64,000 nt of DNA from Afifella sp. IM 167 (GTDB taxonomy: Bacteria > Pseudomonadota > Alphaproteobacteria > Rhizobiales > Afifellaceae): assembly GCF_020144925.1 (NCBI RefSeq), contig NZ_NSLC01000010.1:90482-154481 (forward strand), written 5' to 3'. Under the pieces are notes generated by a model. It was not told the origin of the DNA. It saw only the letters and a program-made list of their open reading frames with translations, and searched no databases. The translations under genes and the position numbers were made by a program. Shown here piece by piece: positions 29,602 to 38,416 of the stretch. Numbering within the stretch: position 1 is the first letter of the stretch; every line of letters begins with the position of its first letter.

Positions 29602-30618
29602 TCAATCGCGCGCCGCCTCCCGCGCCGCTTCCAGCCATTCGTCAAAGGTCTCGCGGTGGTAGGCGACCCAGGCCCTCGCCTGGTTGAGAAGGTCGGAGTC
29701 GCTGTCGGCGCCGTTGTAGATCGCGAGCTGTGCCGCGTTCACGTCGTTCAGCGGGATCTTGACGTGCTCGAAGAAGGTCGCGGCGGCCGGATTGTTCTCG
29801 TAGAATTCGCGGTTGGCGAGAATGTAGACGTCGTTCACGGCGAAGCCTGGGTTGAAGCCGTTCTCCTGTTCGGTGTCGGCGTCGGGATCGTTCGGCATCG
29901 CGGAAAAGGGCACGCTGAGCTGCGTCGTATCCTCGCCGGGCACCAGGATGTCGCCGACCCAGTTCGGCGACCATGTGTAGTAGAGGATCGGCTCGCCGTT
30001 CCGGTAGCGCGCCACGGTGTCGGCAATGATGGCGGAATAGCTTCCCTGGTCGTGCTCGACCGTGTCGCGCAGACCGAACGCATCGAGCTGATGCTCGATC
30101 ACCGCCTCGCAGCCCCAGCCGGGATTGCAGCCGGCAAGGTTGGCTAGGCCGTCGCCATCGGTGTCGAAGAGGGCGGCGATCTTCGGATCGGTGAGCTGCG
30201 CCAGGTTGGTGATGCCGTATTTGTCGGCCGTTGCCTTGTCGACGTAATAGCCCTGCCCCGCGTTGCTCGTGATCGGCCCGGCGCGCACCATCGTCTTCTC
30301 GCCACCGGCCTTTTCGTAGAAGGCGTCGTGGAGGGGCTTCCAGTTGTTGGCCGTGTAATCCGCGTCGCCCTGACCGACGGCAAGGTGCAGGACAGGAAAG
30401 TCGGCCTCGCGCATCTCGGCGACCTCGTAGCCAAGCTCCTCAAGTCCCAGGTTGACGACCTGATGCCATAGCCAGGAATTCATCGGCGGCGACTTGATCG
30501 GCTGAACGGTCACGCCATTGCCCGGCATCTCCTGAGCCAAGCCGCTCGATGCCATAAGGACGCCGACCGCGATCGTACCGACACTTGCAAGGGAACGAAG
30601 CGCGAGAGGACGAAGCAT
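29602..30618 (-). CDS. proX: Glycine betaine/proline-type ABC transporter substrate-binding protein
   Basis: 338-residue periplasmic binding protein with a signal peptide (LASVGTIAVGVLMASSGLAQ). It is of the ProX family (VQPIKSPPMNSWLWHQVVN, ADYTANNWKPLHDAF, YYTWSPNWVGDILVPG). The ligand pocket Trps (NSWLWHQ, NNWKPL, WSPNW) are those that box quaternary amines by cation-pi contacts. The start at 30618 (MLRPLALRSL) fits the signal peptide. Together with betC 130 bases downstream it suggests uptake of choline sulfate or betaine. The permease and ATPase genes are not adjacent, so it must share a transporter encoded elsewhere, or be an orphan. Confidence 0.88.
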   Translation of the reverse strand: MLRPLALRSLASVGTIAVGVLMASSGLAQEMPGNGVTVQPIKSPPMNSWLWHQVVNLGLEELGYEVAEMREADFPVLHLAVGQGDADYTANNWKPLHDAFYEKAGGEKTMVRAGPITSNAGQGYYVDKATADKYGITNLAQLTDPKIAALFDTDGDGLANLAGCNPGWGCEAVIEHQLDAFGLRDTVEHDQGSYSAIIADTVARYRNGEPILYYTWSPNWVGDILVPGEDTTQLSVPFSAMPNDPDADTEQENGFNPGFAVNDVYILANREFYENNPAAATFFEHVKIPLNDVNAAQLAIYNGADSDSDLLNQARAWVAYHRETFDEWLEAAREAARD

Positions 30619-30727
30619 GAAGATCTCTTTGGGTTGTTGTCTGAAAAGCTGTTTGGAACGGATATAGAGGTTGGGCTCCAGCCCCTTCCAGTTGCCAATT
30701 GCGTAGCGCTGCGTTAACCGCTGCTTT

Positions 30728-31666
30728 ATGGCAACAAGCCGAAAATACGCCCATCTCCTCAGACATCTCGTCGTTTTCGAGACGGCATGCCGTACGAAAA
30801 ACTTCTCGCGAGCCGGCGAGGTACTGGGCATTTCGCGCGTTGCGGTGAGCCGTCAGATTGCCGAGCTGGAAGCCCATCTCGACACACGCCTCTTCACGCG
30901 GGCGCATCGCAGCGTCCATCCCACGCGCGCCGGGGTCGAACTGGCCTCATTCGTGGAGCCGGCGCTTGCCTCAATCACGGAGGGGCTGGAAAAAATCCGC
31001 CATCCGAAATCTGCGCGCCGCCTGCGGGTCACGACGACGGCAGCTTTTGCAACGCTCTGGCTGATGCCCCGGCTTGTCGGCTTTTCGGCCGAGCACCCGT
31101 CCATCGAGATCGATCTAGCGGTCTCCGACCGCTATCTGGATCTCGATGCCGACGAGATCGACATTGCGATCCGCTACGGACCGCATGCGCCAACCGGAGC
31201 GGTCCCGCTCGCGCGCGAAATGATCGTGCCCGTCTGGAGCCCGAGCTACGAGCCGCGCACCCCGCTGACGCGGCCGGAGGACCTGCTTTCAGAGCGCCTG
31301 CTTCAACTCAGCGGCCGCTACCGGCCGGAAGCGCGATGGGATCACTGGTTCGCAACGCGCGGCCTCGACTTTCCCGGCGCAACGCTCAGCACACAGGTCG
31401 ACAGCTACATCACCATGCTGCACGCGGCACTGGAGGGGCAAGGCATCGCGCTCGCGGGCAACCCCTTGATCGACACCCATCTGGCGGAAGGCCGCCTTCT
31501 CACCATGCAAGGCGCCGAGCCGCTTGCGCGCGACATCTACTGGCTCGTCATAGGCAACGCCCACCACGCGGGCGCTTCCGCCTTCGCATCCTGGATCGCG
31601 GCCTTCTTCTCGGCGGAGAATCCTCTCGCCGCGGCGTCCGTGCACGCCGAAAGCCACCGGGCATAG
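30728..31666 (+). CDS. LysR-family regulator, probably of choline sulfate use
   Basis: 312-residue LysR-type regulator of the GcvA-like subgroup. The helix-turn-helix is in NFSRAGEVLGISRVAVSRQIAELEAHL (positions about 25-50, only partly quoted), followed by RLFTRAHRSVHPTRAGVELA. The C-terminal effector domain spans about 95-300. It is divergent from proX and betC with about 110 bases between, the typical position of the choline-sulfate regulator, which also belongs to this subgroup. The role is therefore inferred from position and subgroup, not from a known effector. Confidence 0.85.
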   Translation: MATSRKYAHLLRHLVVFETACRTKNFSRAGEVLGISRVAVSRQIAELEAHLDTRLFTRAHRSVHPTRAGVELASFVEPALASITEGLEKIRHPKSARRLRVTTTAAFATLWLMPRLVGFSAEHPSIEIDLAVSDRYLDLDADEIDIAIRYGPHAPTGAVPLAREMIVPVWSPSYEPRTPLTRPEDLLSERLLQLSGRYRPEARWDHWFATRGLDFPGATLSTQVDSYITMLHAALEGQGIALAGNPLIDTHLAEGRLLTMQGAEPLARDIYWLVIGNAHHAGASAFASWIAAFFSAENPLAAASVHAESHRA

Positions 31667-31670
31667 GAGG

Positions 31671-31702
31671 GGCGGGCTCCCCTGGGAGCGCCCGCCTTCC
31701 TC
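31671..31702 (+). terminator. Possible terminator after the LysR gene
   Basis: GC-rich stem (GGCGGGC / GCCCGCC with TCCC / GGGA inside and a two-base bulge), followed by TTCCTC. It begins 5 bases after the LysR stop. The weak T run lowers confidence. Confidence 0.4.
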
Positions 31703-31837
31703 ATGAGCCTCGCGGCGGCGCTCTTCGAAACGGCGGCGCAATCGACCCTCGCCCACATGATCGACCTCGTCTCCCGGGGCGAGATCGAGAGCGACACGGG
31801 AGAGGCGGCGCGCGCCGCTCGCTGCACGAGGTGCTAG
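31703..31837 (+). pseudogene. 3' remnant of an MBL-fold hydrolase gene
   Basis: A short open frame of 44 residues matches the C-terminal winged-helix end of the intact MBL hydrolase at 26805-27701. Alignment by eye: ALFETAAQSTLAH here against ALFEPAAQSTLAH there, then LVSRGEIES against LVRRGEVSV. The rest of the domain, including the whole metal site, is absent, and the frame ends early. It therefore looks like the leftover of a second, lost MBL gene. It is not flanked by recognisable insertion sequence ends. The flanking genes are LysR and opgG. Confidence 0.7.
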
Positions 31838-31977
31838 GGGGCGCAACTGCGGCGCGGGCACTCCGCCCTTCCTCGCCGCAGGCGCGAAGCCGCCACAAAA
31901 GCTCTGCCGTTTGCGTCACCATTCCGCCGCATAGCCCCCTTAGCCGGCTTCCTAGGTTCTGCGTCATCGGAAGACCC

Positions 31978-33570
31978 ATGGCAGAGATTTCCCGCCGCGC
32001 CGCGCTTGTCGGCGCGGGCGCCCTCGCCCTCAGCCCCCTCGGCCGCGGCCCGCTCGCGGCATCCCTGCGCCAGGCGGACGGCGGGATCGTTTACGGTGCG
32101 CCGGAGGCGTTTTCCTTCCATCGTCTGAAGGAGACGGCGCGAGACCTCGCGCGCCGGCCATGGAAAGCCGCCAGCTCCCCAGCGGATTCGATCCTGCAAG
32201 AGATCGACTACGACGCCTATTTCCGCATCGTCTTTCGCACCGACCATACGATCTGGGCCGATGGTGACGAGGGCGCCCCGATCCAGTTCTTTCATCTCGG
32301 CCGCTATCAACGTGAACCCGTCTCCATCTCGATCGTACACGACGGCGCCGCCCGCGAGGTTCTCTACCGCCAGGCCTATTTCGACATTCCCGACGGCCAC
32401 GTCGCCCGCCGCCTCCCGCAGGATATCGGCTTTGCCGGCTTTCGCGTCATGGGCGAGCAATTGAAATGGGACTGGCTCTCCTTTCTTGGCGCCTCCTATT
32501 TCCGCTCTCCGGGCAGCGGCCGGCAATACGGGCTTTCCGCACGCGGCGTCGCCATCGATACGGGGCTTGCGCGCGGCGAGGAGTTCCCGCGCTTTACGCG
32601 CTTCTTCCTTCAAGCCGTTCCGGGCGAGCGCGGCCGCCTCATCGTTTACGCGCTCCTGGAGGGCCCGAGCCTGACGGGTGCCTATCGCTTCGACTGCACA
32701 AGGCCCGGCGGCGTCGTCATGGAGACCGCGACGGAACTCTACCCGCGCAAGGCGATCGAGCGGCTCGGCATCGCCCCGCTCACCTCCATGTTCTGGTATT
32801 CGCAGAAGGACCGACGCCACGCGACCGACTGGCGCCCGGAAATCCACGATTCCGATGGGCTCGCCATCTGGACAGGCAGCGACGAGCGCATCTGGCGCCC
32901 GCTCAACAATCCGCCGGCGATCATGACCAACAGCTTCGCCGACGAGAACCCGAAGGGCTTCGGTCTTCTCCAGCGCGACCGCAACTTCGACCATTATCAG
33001 GACGACAACGTCTTCTATCACCGCCGCCCCTCGCTCTGGGTGGAGCCACGGGGTGAATGGGGGCGCGGCGCCGTGCAGCTCGTCGAGATCCCGACCAACG
33101 ACGAGACCCATGACAACATCGTCGCCTACTGGGTGCCGGAGGAACGCCCCCGGCCGGGCCGGGCGATCCGGCTCGCCTACCGGCTCCACTGGAATGCCGG
33201 CGAGCCCTATCCGAGCGGCGCCGGGCGCGTCGTAGACACCTTTCTGGGTGCCGGCGGCATTCCCGGCCAGAACCGTCCGAGGGACGCGCATCAGTTCGTC
33301 GTCGACTTCGCCGGCGGCGAGCTTGCCCGTTTCGCGGCGCAGGACGGCGTGACGCCCGTCGTCAGTGCCTCGCGCGGCCGCATCGGGCGGGCGGGCGCCT
33401 ATCCTGTCGTCGGCCGGCCCGGTCTCTTCCGTGCCGCCTTCGAACTTCACGCCGCGGGCCGTGAGCCGGTCGATCTCCGCCTCTATCTGAAGCACGCAGA
33501 GGAGGCGCTGACGGAGACCTGGATCTATCAGTTCTTTGCCGAGGATGACCGGCTCGCAAGCCGGGGCTGA
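31978..33570 (+). CDS. opgG: Periplasmic glucan biosynthesis protein (OpgG/OpgD family)
   Basis: 530-residue periplasmic protein of the OpgG/OpgD (MdoG/MdoD) family, needed for osmoregulated periplasmic glucan synthesis. The N-terminus MAEISRRAALVGAGALAL is a twin-arginine-type signal. Family landmarks are FRIVFRTDHTIWADG near the start, GVAIDTG, TSMFWYSQKDRRHATDWRPEIHDSDG, and FVVDFAGGEL in the C-terminal domain. The cognate glucosyltransferase OpgH is not adjacent, so the gene is separated from its partner. The Tat signal is shared with E. coli OpgD rather than OpgG, so the D-type is equally possible. Confidence 0.85.
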   Translation: MAEISRRAALVGAGALALSPLGRGPLAASLRQADGGIVYGAPEAFSFHRLKETARDLARRPWKAASSPADSILQEIDYDAYFRIVFRTDHTIWADGDEGAPIQFFHLGRYQREPVSISIVHDGAAREVLYRQAYFDIPDGHVARRLPQDIGFAGFRVMGEQLKWDWLSFLGASYFRSPGSGRQYGLSARGVAIDTGLARGEEFPRFTRFFLQAVPGERGRLIVYALLEGPSLTGAYRFDCTRPGGVVMETATELYPRKAIERLGIAPLTSMFWYSQKDRRHATDWRPEIHDSDGLAIWTGSDERIWRPLNNPPAIMTNSFADENPKGFGLLQRDRNFDHYQDDNVFYHRRPSLWVEPRGEWGRGAVQLVEIPTNDETHDNIVAYWVPEERPRPGRAIRLAYRLHWNAGEPYPSGAGRVVDTFLGAGGIPGQNRPRDAHQFVVDFAGGELARFAAQDGVTPVVSASRGRIGRAGAYPVVGRPGLFRAAFELHAAGREPVDLRLYLKHAEEALTETWIYQFFAEDDRLASRG

Positions 33571-33586
33571 CGCGCGGCCGGAACGC

Positions 33587-33793
33587 CTATTCCTGCCAGA
33601 ACCATTTGGCGCATTCGCGCCGCCGCTCGGCCTCCTCGATGCCGATATCGGCGAGGCGAAAGGATGGTAGCTCGGCCAGCTGGCGGCGTTCGCGCGACCT
33701 TCGGATCCACAGACCAATGGAGACGACGAGGCCTAGGCGTTTGTGCGTTGCTGTGATGACATGACTGTGCATGTCTTTCAAAAACCCCTTCAT
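33587..33793 (-). CDS. DUF1127 small protein
   Basis: Small protein of about 68 residues (start at 33793; an ATG at 33772 is also possible). The C-terminal half RRQLAELPSFRLADIGIEEAE matches the DUF1127 (YjiS-like) signature, an Arg-rich helix-turn found in many alphaproteobacterial stress and phosphate- or RNA-related proteins. Arg-rich DUF1127 proteins have been reported to affect RNA turnover in some alphaproteobacteria. The gene is divergent from the LysR-like gene to its right. Confidence 0.7.
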   Translation of the reverse strand: MKGFLKDMHSHVITATHKRLGLVVSIGLWIRRSRERRQLAELPSFRLADIGIEEAERRRECAKWFWQE

Positions 33794-33844
33794 ACGGGGG
33801 CATTCAAACGATAAGATCGCGCGCGTTATGTGCATTTATCTCAC

Positions 33845-34756
33845 ATGAAGCGAAACCTGCCCTCGCTCAATGCTCTGCGCGCTTTCGAGGCGGCGGGCCG
33901 CCATGGCCGCATGTCGCTCGCCGCCGAAGAGCTCTGCGTGACGCACGGCGCCGTCTCTCGCCAGGTGCAGCAATTGGAGGATGCGCTCGGCGTCGCGCTC
34001 TTCGAGGGGCCGAAGAATTCTCCACGCCTGACGGAAGCCGGGCGAAGCCTCCTGCCCGGACTCACAGCCGCCTTCGACCAGCTTGACGCCTCCGTGCGAC
34101 GCATCGCCGAGACGCGTTCCAGCGTCCTCGATCTCGCCGCCAGCGGCACCCTGGCGATGCGCTGGCTGATCCCGCGCCTGCACGCCTTTCAGGAGCGCCA
34201 CCCCGAAGTGGAGGTGCGACTGACGGCCTGCGACAGCGACGACCAGTTCGCCCGCATCGACTACGACGTCGCGATCCGCGTCGGCGCGGGCCCCTGGCCG
34301 GAGGGAATGGATGTGGGCGAGCTCTTTGCGGAGCGGACCGGGCCGGTACTGTCGCCTTCCCTCGCCCGGCTCCTGCCGCGCGACATCGCCGGCCTGCCCA
34401 TGCTGCACACCCGCACGCGCCCGCACGCCTGGCGCCAGTGGGCGGACGCCTCCGGGCACCGCAATCCGGCAGGCGACATGGAGAAGGCGCCGGCGGCCTC
34501 GGTCTATCAGCGCTTCTACTACATGCTGGAGGCGGCAACGGCCGGCCTCGGCGTCGCCATCGGGCCCTGGCAGCTCGTCGCCGACGACGTGCGCGCCGGC
34601 CGGCTGCTCGCTCCTTTCGGCTTCGCGCCGAGCGGCAACGCCTATGTCGCCCTCTCGCGCCCGCGCCCACCGGCAAAGGTAAAGCTCCTCCTCGAATGGC
34701 TCTTCGAGGAAGCAAGGCGCTTCGAGGAGGAGACACCGGCGGAAGCCGGCGACTGA
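33845..34756 (+). CDS. LysR-family (GcvA-like) transcriptional regulator
   Basis: 303-residue LysR regulator. The ATG at 33845 gives MKRNLPSLNALRAFEAAGRH, the family start. The helix-turn-helix is in MSLAAEELCVTHGAVSRQVQ, then LFEGPKNSPRLTEAGR. The GcvA-like subgroup is shown by the SLNALRAFEAAGRH start and the substrate-binding domain DYDVAIRVGAGPW. Its target is unknown: the upstream neighbour is the divergent small DUF1127 gene, and the downstream neighbour is the convergent aldo/keto reductase. Confidence 0.85.
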   Translation: MKRNLPSLNALRAFEAAGRHGRMSLAAEELCVTHGAVSRQVQQLEDALGVALFEGPKNSPRLTEAGRSLLPGLTAAFDQLDASVRRIAETRSSVLDLAASGTLAMRWLIPRLHAFQERHPEVEVRLTACDSDDQFARIDYDVAIRVGAGPWPEGMDVGELFAERTGPVLSPSLARLLPRDIAGLPMLHTRTRPHAWRQWADASGHRNPAGDMEKAPAASVYQRFYYMLEAATAGLGVAIGPWQLVADDVRAGRLLAPFGFAPSGNAYVALSRPRPPAKVKLLLEWLFEEARRFEEETPAEAGD

Positions 34757-34796
34757 GCGCCGCCGACCTCCCGTTTCACATGCCGCAGATGCGGCG

Positions 34797-35828
34797 TCAC
34801 GCCTTGGCAGGCACGCGATAGGTCCCCTGCCGCTCCAGCATCCAGCCCGGATATTCGGCCGGCAGGCGGCTCGCCTCGTCGAGCGTGTTCAGCTCGGCTT
34901 CGGAGAGCTTCACATCAACGGCGCCGAGATTGTCCTCCAGCTGGTCGACGCGCTTGGCGCCGATGATGACGCTCGTCACGGCCTCCTGGTGCAGGAGCCA
35001 GGCGAGCGCGATCTGCGCCACGCTCACGCCGTGCTCTTCGGCGATCGGCCGCATGGCGTCGAGAACGGTCCAGCCGCGTTCCTTCTCCACCGGCGGGAAG
35101 TCGAAACTGGCGCGTCGCCCGTCTCCGGATTTCTCATCCTCGCGGCTGTACTTGCCCGAAAGCAAGCCGCCGGCGAGCGGGCTCCACACCATCAGCCCGA
35201 CCCCTTCCGACTTCAGCATCGGCACGATCTCGCGCTCCAGGTCGCGGCCGGCGAGCGTGTAGTAGGCCTGCAGCGATACCGGGCGCGCGAGGTTCTTGCG
35301 CTCGGAGATACCGGTCGCCTTCGCCACCTGCCAGGCCGCCCAGTTGGAAAGGCCGATGTAGCGGACATGGCCGTGGCGCACGAGCGTGTCGAGCGCTTCC
35401 AGCGTTTCCTCGATCGGCGTCGCCACGTCGAAGCCGTGGATCTGGTAAAGGTCGATATGGTCGAGCTGCAGCCGCTTCAGGCTCTTCTGGACCTCGCCGA
35501 GGATGTGGTAGCGCGAGGCGCCGGTGGCGTTCGGGCCTTCGCCGACGCGGCCGAAGACCTTGGTGGCCACGACCACTTCGTCGCGGGGAATGCCGAGGTT
35601 CTTCAGCGCCTTTCCGGTGATCTCCTCCGACAGGCCCTCGGCATAGACATTCGCCGTGTCGATGAAATTGACGCCAGCCTCGAAAGCCCGTTTCACCAGC
35701 GCCTCGGACTCCTCCTGGGTGAGAGCGCCGATATTGCGCCAGATGCCTTGGCCGCCACCGAAGGTCATGGTGCCGAGGCAGAGTTCGGAGACGAGCAGGC
35801 CGGTACGGCCGAGTGGGTTGTATTGCAT
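34797..35828 (-). CDS. Aldo/keto reductase
   Basis: 343-residue NADPH-dependent aldo/keto reductase. The catalytic tetrad is visible: Asp in NFIDTANVYAEG, Tyr in VYAEG, Lys in VVVATKVFG and His in YQIHGFDVATP. The N-terminal MQYNPLGRTGLLVSELCLGT is the AKR start; the longer frame upstream is not. The sequence resembles the YajO/YghZ-like group. The gene is divergent from an AraC regulator, 287 bases away, which is the usual layout for regulator and target, and it converges on the LysR gene. Confidence 0.9.
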   Translation of the reverse strand: MQYNPLGRTGLLVSELCLGTMTFGGGQGIWRNIGALTQEESEALVKRAFEAGVNFIDTANVYAEGLSEEITGKALKNLGIPRDEVVVATKVFGRVGEGPNATGASRYHILGEVQKSLKRLQLDHIDLYQIHGFDVATPIEETLEALDTLVRHGHVRYIGLSNWAAWQVAKATGISERKNLARPVSLQAYYTLAGRDLEREIVPMLKSEGVGLMVWSPLAGGLLSGKYSREDEKSGDGRRASFDFPPVEKERGWTVLDAMRPIAEEHGVSVAQIALAWLLHQEAVTSVIIGAKRVDQLEDNLGAVDVKLSEAELNTLDEASRLPAEYPGWMLERQGTYRVPAKA

Positions 35829-36115
35829 GAGATGATCCTTGGTCTCGGATGGTCGCCCTTTCGGGGCTTTGCGAAGGGCCCGAAAGGGGTGGAGGGCTTT
35901 CCGGCATGGGTCGGACTTCCCTCTCCTCGGTAATCGTCCCGGCGGGCGGCTCAGAAAGGCCAGCTGCGCCGGATGCTCCCCAGATGGAGCGCGCCCGCTC
36001 TGCAGACGACCGAGATGCTGCCCGGTTCTTGCACGATCCTCGCAACGCCCCAGATTCGCCTTGGCTGGGCCTGCGGTCTGCCCCCATCCTTCGGCCGCGA
36101 CAGGAGACCCTCCCA

Positions 36116-37030
36116 ATGCACATACCCGCACTCGGCGAGATCGGCGACCTCATCCAGCGCCACTGCGAGGGAGAGCGCTGCGACACGCCGATCGCCCGGC
36201 TTAGCCTCATCCGCTCCGATGCACCGACAAGCCCTTCCCCGGGAACCTACAAGCCGGTCGTGTGCCTCGTCGCACAGGGCGCGAAGCGGGTGATGCTGGG
36301 CGAAAGGCTCTTCCGTTATGGCGCCGGCGATTACCTGATCGTCTCGGTCGATCTGCCCGTTGTCGGCGAGATCTGTCAGGCGAGCCGCGAGGAGCCCTAC
36401 CTCGCCCTGGCGATCAGTCTCGAAACCAGGCTCCTCGCCTCCATGCTTCTGGAATTGGGAGAAGCCCAGGAAGAAGCTCCGGTCACACCCGGCTTTTCCG
36501 TCAGCGCGGTAACGGCGGAGCTTGCCGACTCGCTCCTTCGCCTGATGCGGCTGCTCGACCGGCCGGAAGACATCGCCATGCTCGCGCCGCTGGTCGAGCG
36601 GGAGATCCTGTACCGGCTCTTGAAGAGTCCGCAGGGCGCCACCATTCGCCAGATCGCGCTGGCCGACAGCCGTCTCAGCCAGGTCAGCCGCGCCATCGCC
36701 TGGATCAAGGAGCACTACGACCACCCGCTGAAAATCGAGGACATGGCGGAGGTCGCCGGCATGAGCCCTTCCTCTTTCCATCGCCATTTCAAGGCGGTGA
36801 CCGCAATGAGCCCGCTCAATTTCCAAAAGCAGATCCGCCTGCAGAAGGCGCGCCACATCCTTCTGACCGAGCGCGCCAATGCCGGCAGCGTCGGCTTCGC
36901 CGTCGGCTACGGCAGCCCCTCGCAGTTCAGCCGCGAATACGCCCGGTTGTTCGGCGCGCCCCCGGCGCGCGATGCAGCCCGGCTGCGCGGCGTTCCGGTC
37001 GCGGAGGCCGGGCTCGGCGAGACAGCCTAG
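36116..37030 (+). CDS. AraC-family transcriptional regulator
   Basis: 304-residue AraC-type regulator. The ATG at 36116 has CAGGAGA upstream. The N-terminal AraC_N cupin domain shows PGTYKPVVCLVAQGAKRVMLG; the C-terminal double helix-turn-helix is LKIEDMAEVAGMSPSSFHRH and VGFAVGYGSPSQFSREYARL. This subgroup regulates aldo/keto and oxidoreductase genes in many proteobacteria, and here the neighbouring divergent gene is an aldo/keto reductase, so it is the likely target. Confidence 0.88.
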   Translation: MHIPALGEIGDLIQRHCEGERCDTPIARLSLIRSDAPTSPSPGTYKPVVCLVAQGAKRVMLGERLFRYGAGDYLIVSVDLPVVGEICQASREEPYLALAISLETRLLASMLLELGEAQEEAPVTPGFSVSAVTAELADSLLRLMRLLDRPEDIAMLAPLVEREILYRLLKSPQGATIRQIALADSRLSQVSRAIAWIKEHYDHPLKIEDMAEVAGMSPSSFHRHFKAVTAMSPLNFQKQIRLQKARHILLTERANAGSVGFAVGYGSPSQFSREYARLFGAPPARDAARLRGVPVAEAGLGETA

Positions 37031-37203
37031 GCACCCAACGGGCGCGCAACCGGGCGTGCCGGCCTCTCCGCGTCGGCCCGCTCTCAGGACGCCAGAGCGA
37101 CCTTCCCACCGCCTTCCGGCGGCCGGCTCAGGGACGTTAACGGCATGTTGAGATCGCAACGGATATTGTCGCGATATCTGCAAGAAGTGCGAGAGTTTTG
37201 TCG

Positions 37204-37521
37204 ATGGAAGAGCGACGCCTGGCCGAGCGTTATCCGGCAGCCGTGCAGGCGGCGATCGTCTCGCCGAACCTTTTCGCGCGGATTCTGATCCGCGACATCA
37301 GCACAAGCGGCGCTCGCATCGAGTTCCTGCGCTCGGTTGCTCTTCCCGAGACTTTCCGCCTGCGCATTCCCAATTGCGAGACGCTGCCCGCCCATGTCGT
37401 CTGGCAGGAAGGAACCCTGGCGGGCATCTGCTTCTCCAGGACGATACGCGAGACGACGGTCCTCAGCCTCGCCCAGGGGCCTCACGCCGCCGCGCTGCAC
37501 CACTCGCCGGGCTGGGCCTAG
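37204..37521 (+). CDS. PilZ-domain protein
   Basis: 105-residue single-domain PilZ protein. The c-di-GMP signature is partly seen as RRLAERY (RxxxR-like) and DISTSGARIEF (D/NxSxxG). It starts at 37204 (MEERRLAERYPAA); a TTG at 37198 adds two residues. It may sense c-di-GMP and adjust motility or surface polysaccharide, but no partner is nearby. A TTAA-N7-TTGA near-match to a CtrA box lies about 60 bases upstream. Confidence 0.8.
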   Translation: MEERRLAERYPAAVQAAIVSPNLFARILIRDISTSGARIEFLRSVALPETFRLRIPNCETLPAHVVWQEGTLAGICFSRTIRETTVLSLAQGPHAAALHHSPGWA

Positions 37522-37601
37522 AGATCCGTGACAGCAGGCAAGACGGCGCGGCCGGCAAAGCCGGCGCAGCGTCGTCTCGAAAGCTGTTCTGGAAGAGAAA
37601 C

Positions 37602-37676
37602 TGGAGCGGGCGATGGGATTCGAACCCACGACCCCAACCTTGGCAAGGTTGTGCTCTACCCCTGAGCTACACCCGC
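37602..37676 (-). tRNA. tRNA-Gly (GCC)
   Basis: Cloverleaf on the minus strand: acceptor GCGGGTG / CGCCCGC (one G-U pair), D arm GCTC / GAGC, anticodon arm CAACC-TTGCCAA-GGTTG with anticodon GCC, and T arm GTGGG-TTCGAAT-CCCAT. Discriminator base T, and CCA is encoded at the 3' end. It decodes GGC and GGU. No integrase or attachment repeat lies next to it. Confidence 0.96.
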
Positions 37677-37912
37677 ATCCGTAAGGCTCCGCTGCCGGAG
37701 CGGTCGCCTATATGGCGCAACCGATGGCCCATTGCAACACCCGATGAGAGGCTGCCCGCAAACCGGTTCCGGCAAGGCTTGCAGGCAGCTCCAAAGAAGG
37801 TGGCGATCGCCGCCATTCTCCTCGCCTTGTGCCCGCCCGTCCCCTTCTTTAGAGCCGGCTGCAGCGAGACGGGCGATCGACGGATATTGCCCCCGACAGG
37901 AAAGGCTGACCG

Positions 37913-38416
37913 ATGGCCAAGGGCCGCGCGGAACTGATGGCGTTTCTGGATGGTCTCGGCATCGAGACGCAGACCGTGGAGCATCCCCCGCTCTTCACCG
38001 TCGCCGAATCGCAGGACCTGCGCGGCGAGCTGCCGGGCGGACACACGAAGAACCTCTTTCTGAAGGACAAGAAGGGTGCCGTCTTCCTCGTCGTCGCCGA
38101 AGAGGAGGCCGCGATCGACATGAAGACGCTGCACAAGCGCATCGGCTCGGCCCGCCTTTCCTTCGGCAAGCCGGAGCTCCTCTTCGAGCTGCTCGGCGTG
38201 GTGCCGGGCTCCGTCACCCCCTTTGCGATCATCAACGACGAAGCGGGTGCCGTCGCCGTCATTCTCGACGAGCCGCTCCTTTCCCACGAGCAGCTGAACT
38301 TCCACCCGCTCGAAAACACCGCCACGACGCGGATTGCCCGCGCCGATCTCCTCGCCTTCCTGAAGGCCGCCGGCCACGCGCCGCAGGTGCTGGCCGTCTC
38401 CGGCGAAGATGCCTGA
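37913..38416 (+). CDS. prdX: Prolyl-tRNA deacylase (ProX/PrdX family)
   Basis: 167-residue YbaK-fold editing protein that removes Ala mischarged on tRNA-Pro, or related errors. Family landmarks are VEHPPLFTVAESQDL, the catalytic Lys in HTKNLFLKDKKG, and VVPGSVTPFAIIND. The full-length single domain fits PrdX rather than the editing domain of ProRS. It overlaps the GNAT gene by 8 bases (38409-38416), so the two are translationally coupled. Confidence 0.92.
   Translation: MAKGRAELMAFLDGLGIETQTVEHPPLFTVAESQDLRGELPGGHTKNLFLKDKKGAVFLVVAEEEAAIDMKTLHKRIGSARLSFGKPELLFELLGVVPGSVTPFAIINDEAGAVAVILDEPLLSHEQLNFHPLENTATTRIARADLLAFLKAAGHAPQVLAVSGEDA

Noticed and set aside
30787..31977. Frame-fused LysR/OpgG open frame that starts inside the LysR gene
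   Set aside because: The first part is the LysR gene in the wrong frame. Only the later part, from 31978, is the true opgG; the middle was kept only as the MBL remnant in its own frame.
31834..33717. Minus-strand open frame of 627 codons over opgG
   Set aside because: Shadow of opgG; low-complexity and Arg/Gly-rich.
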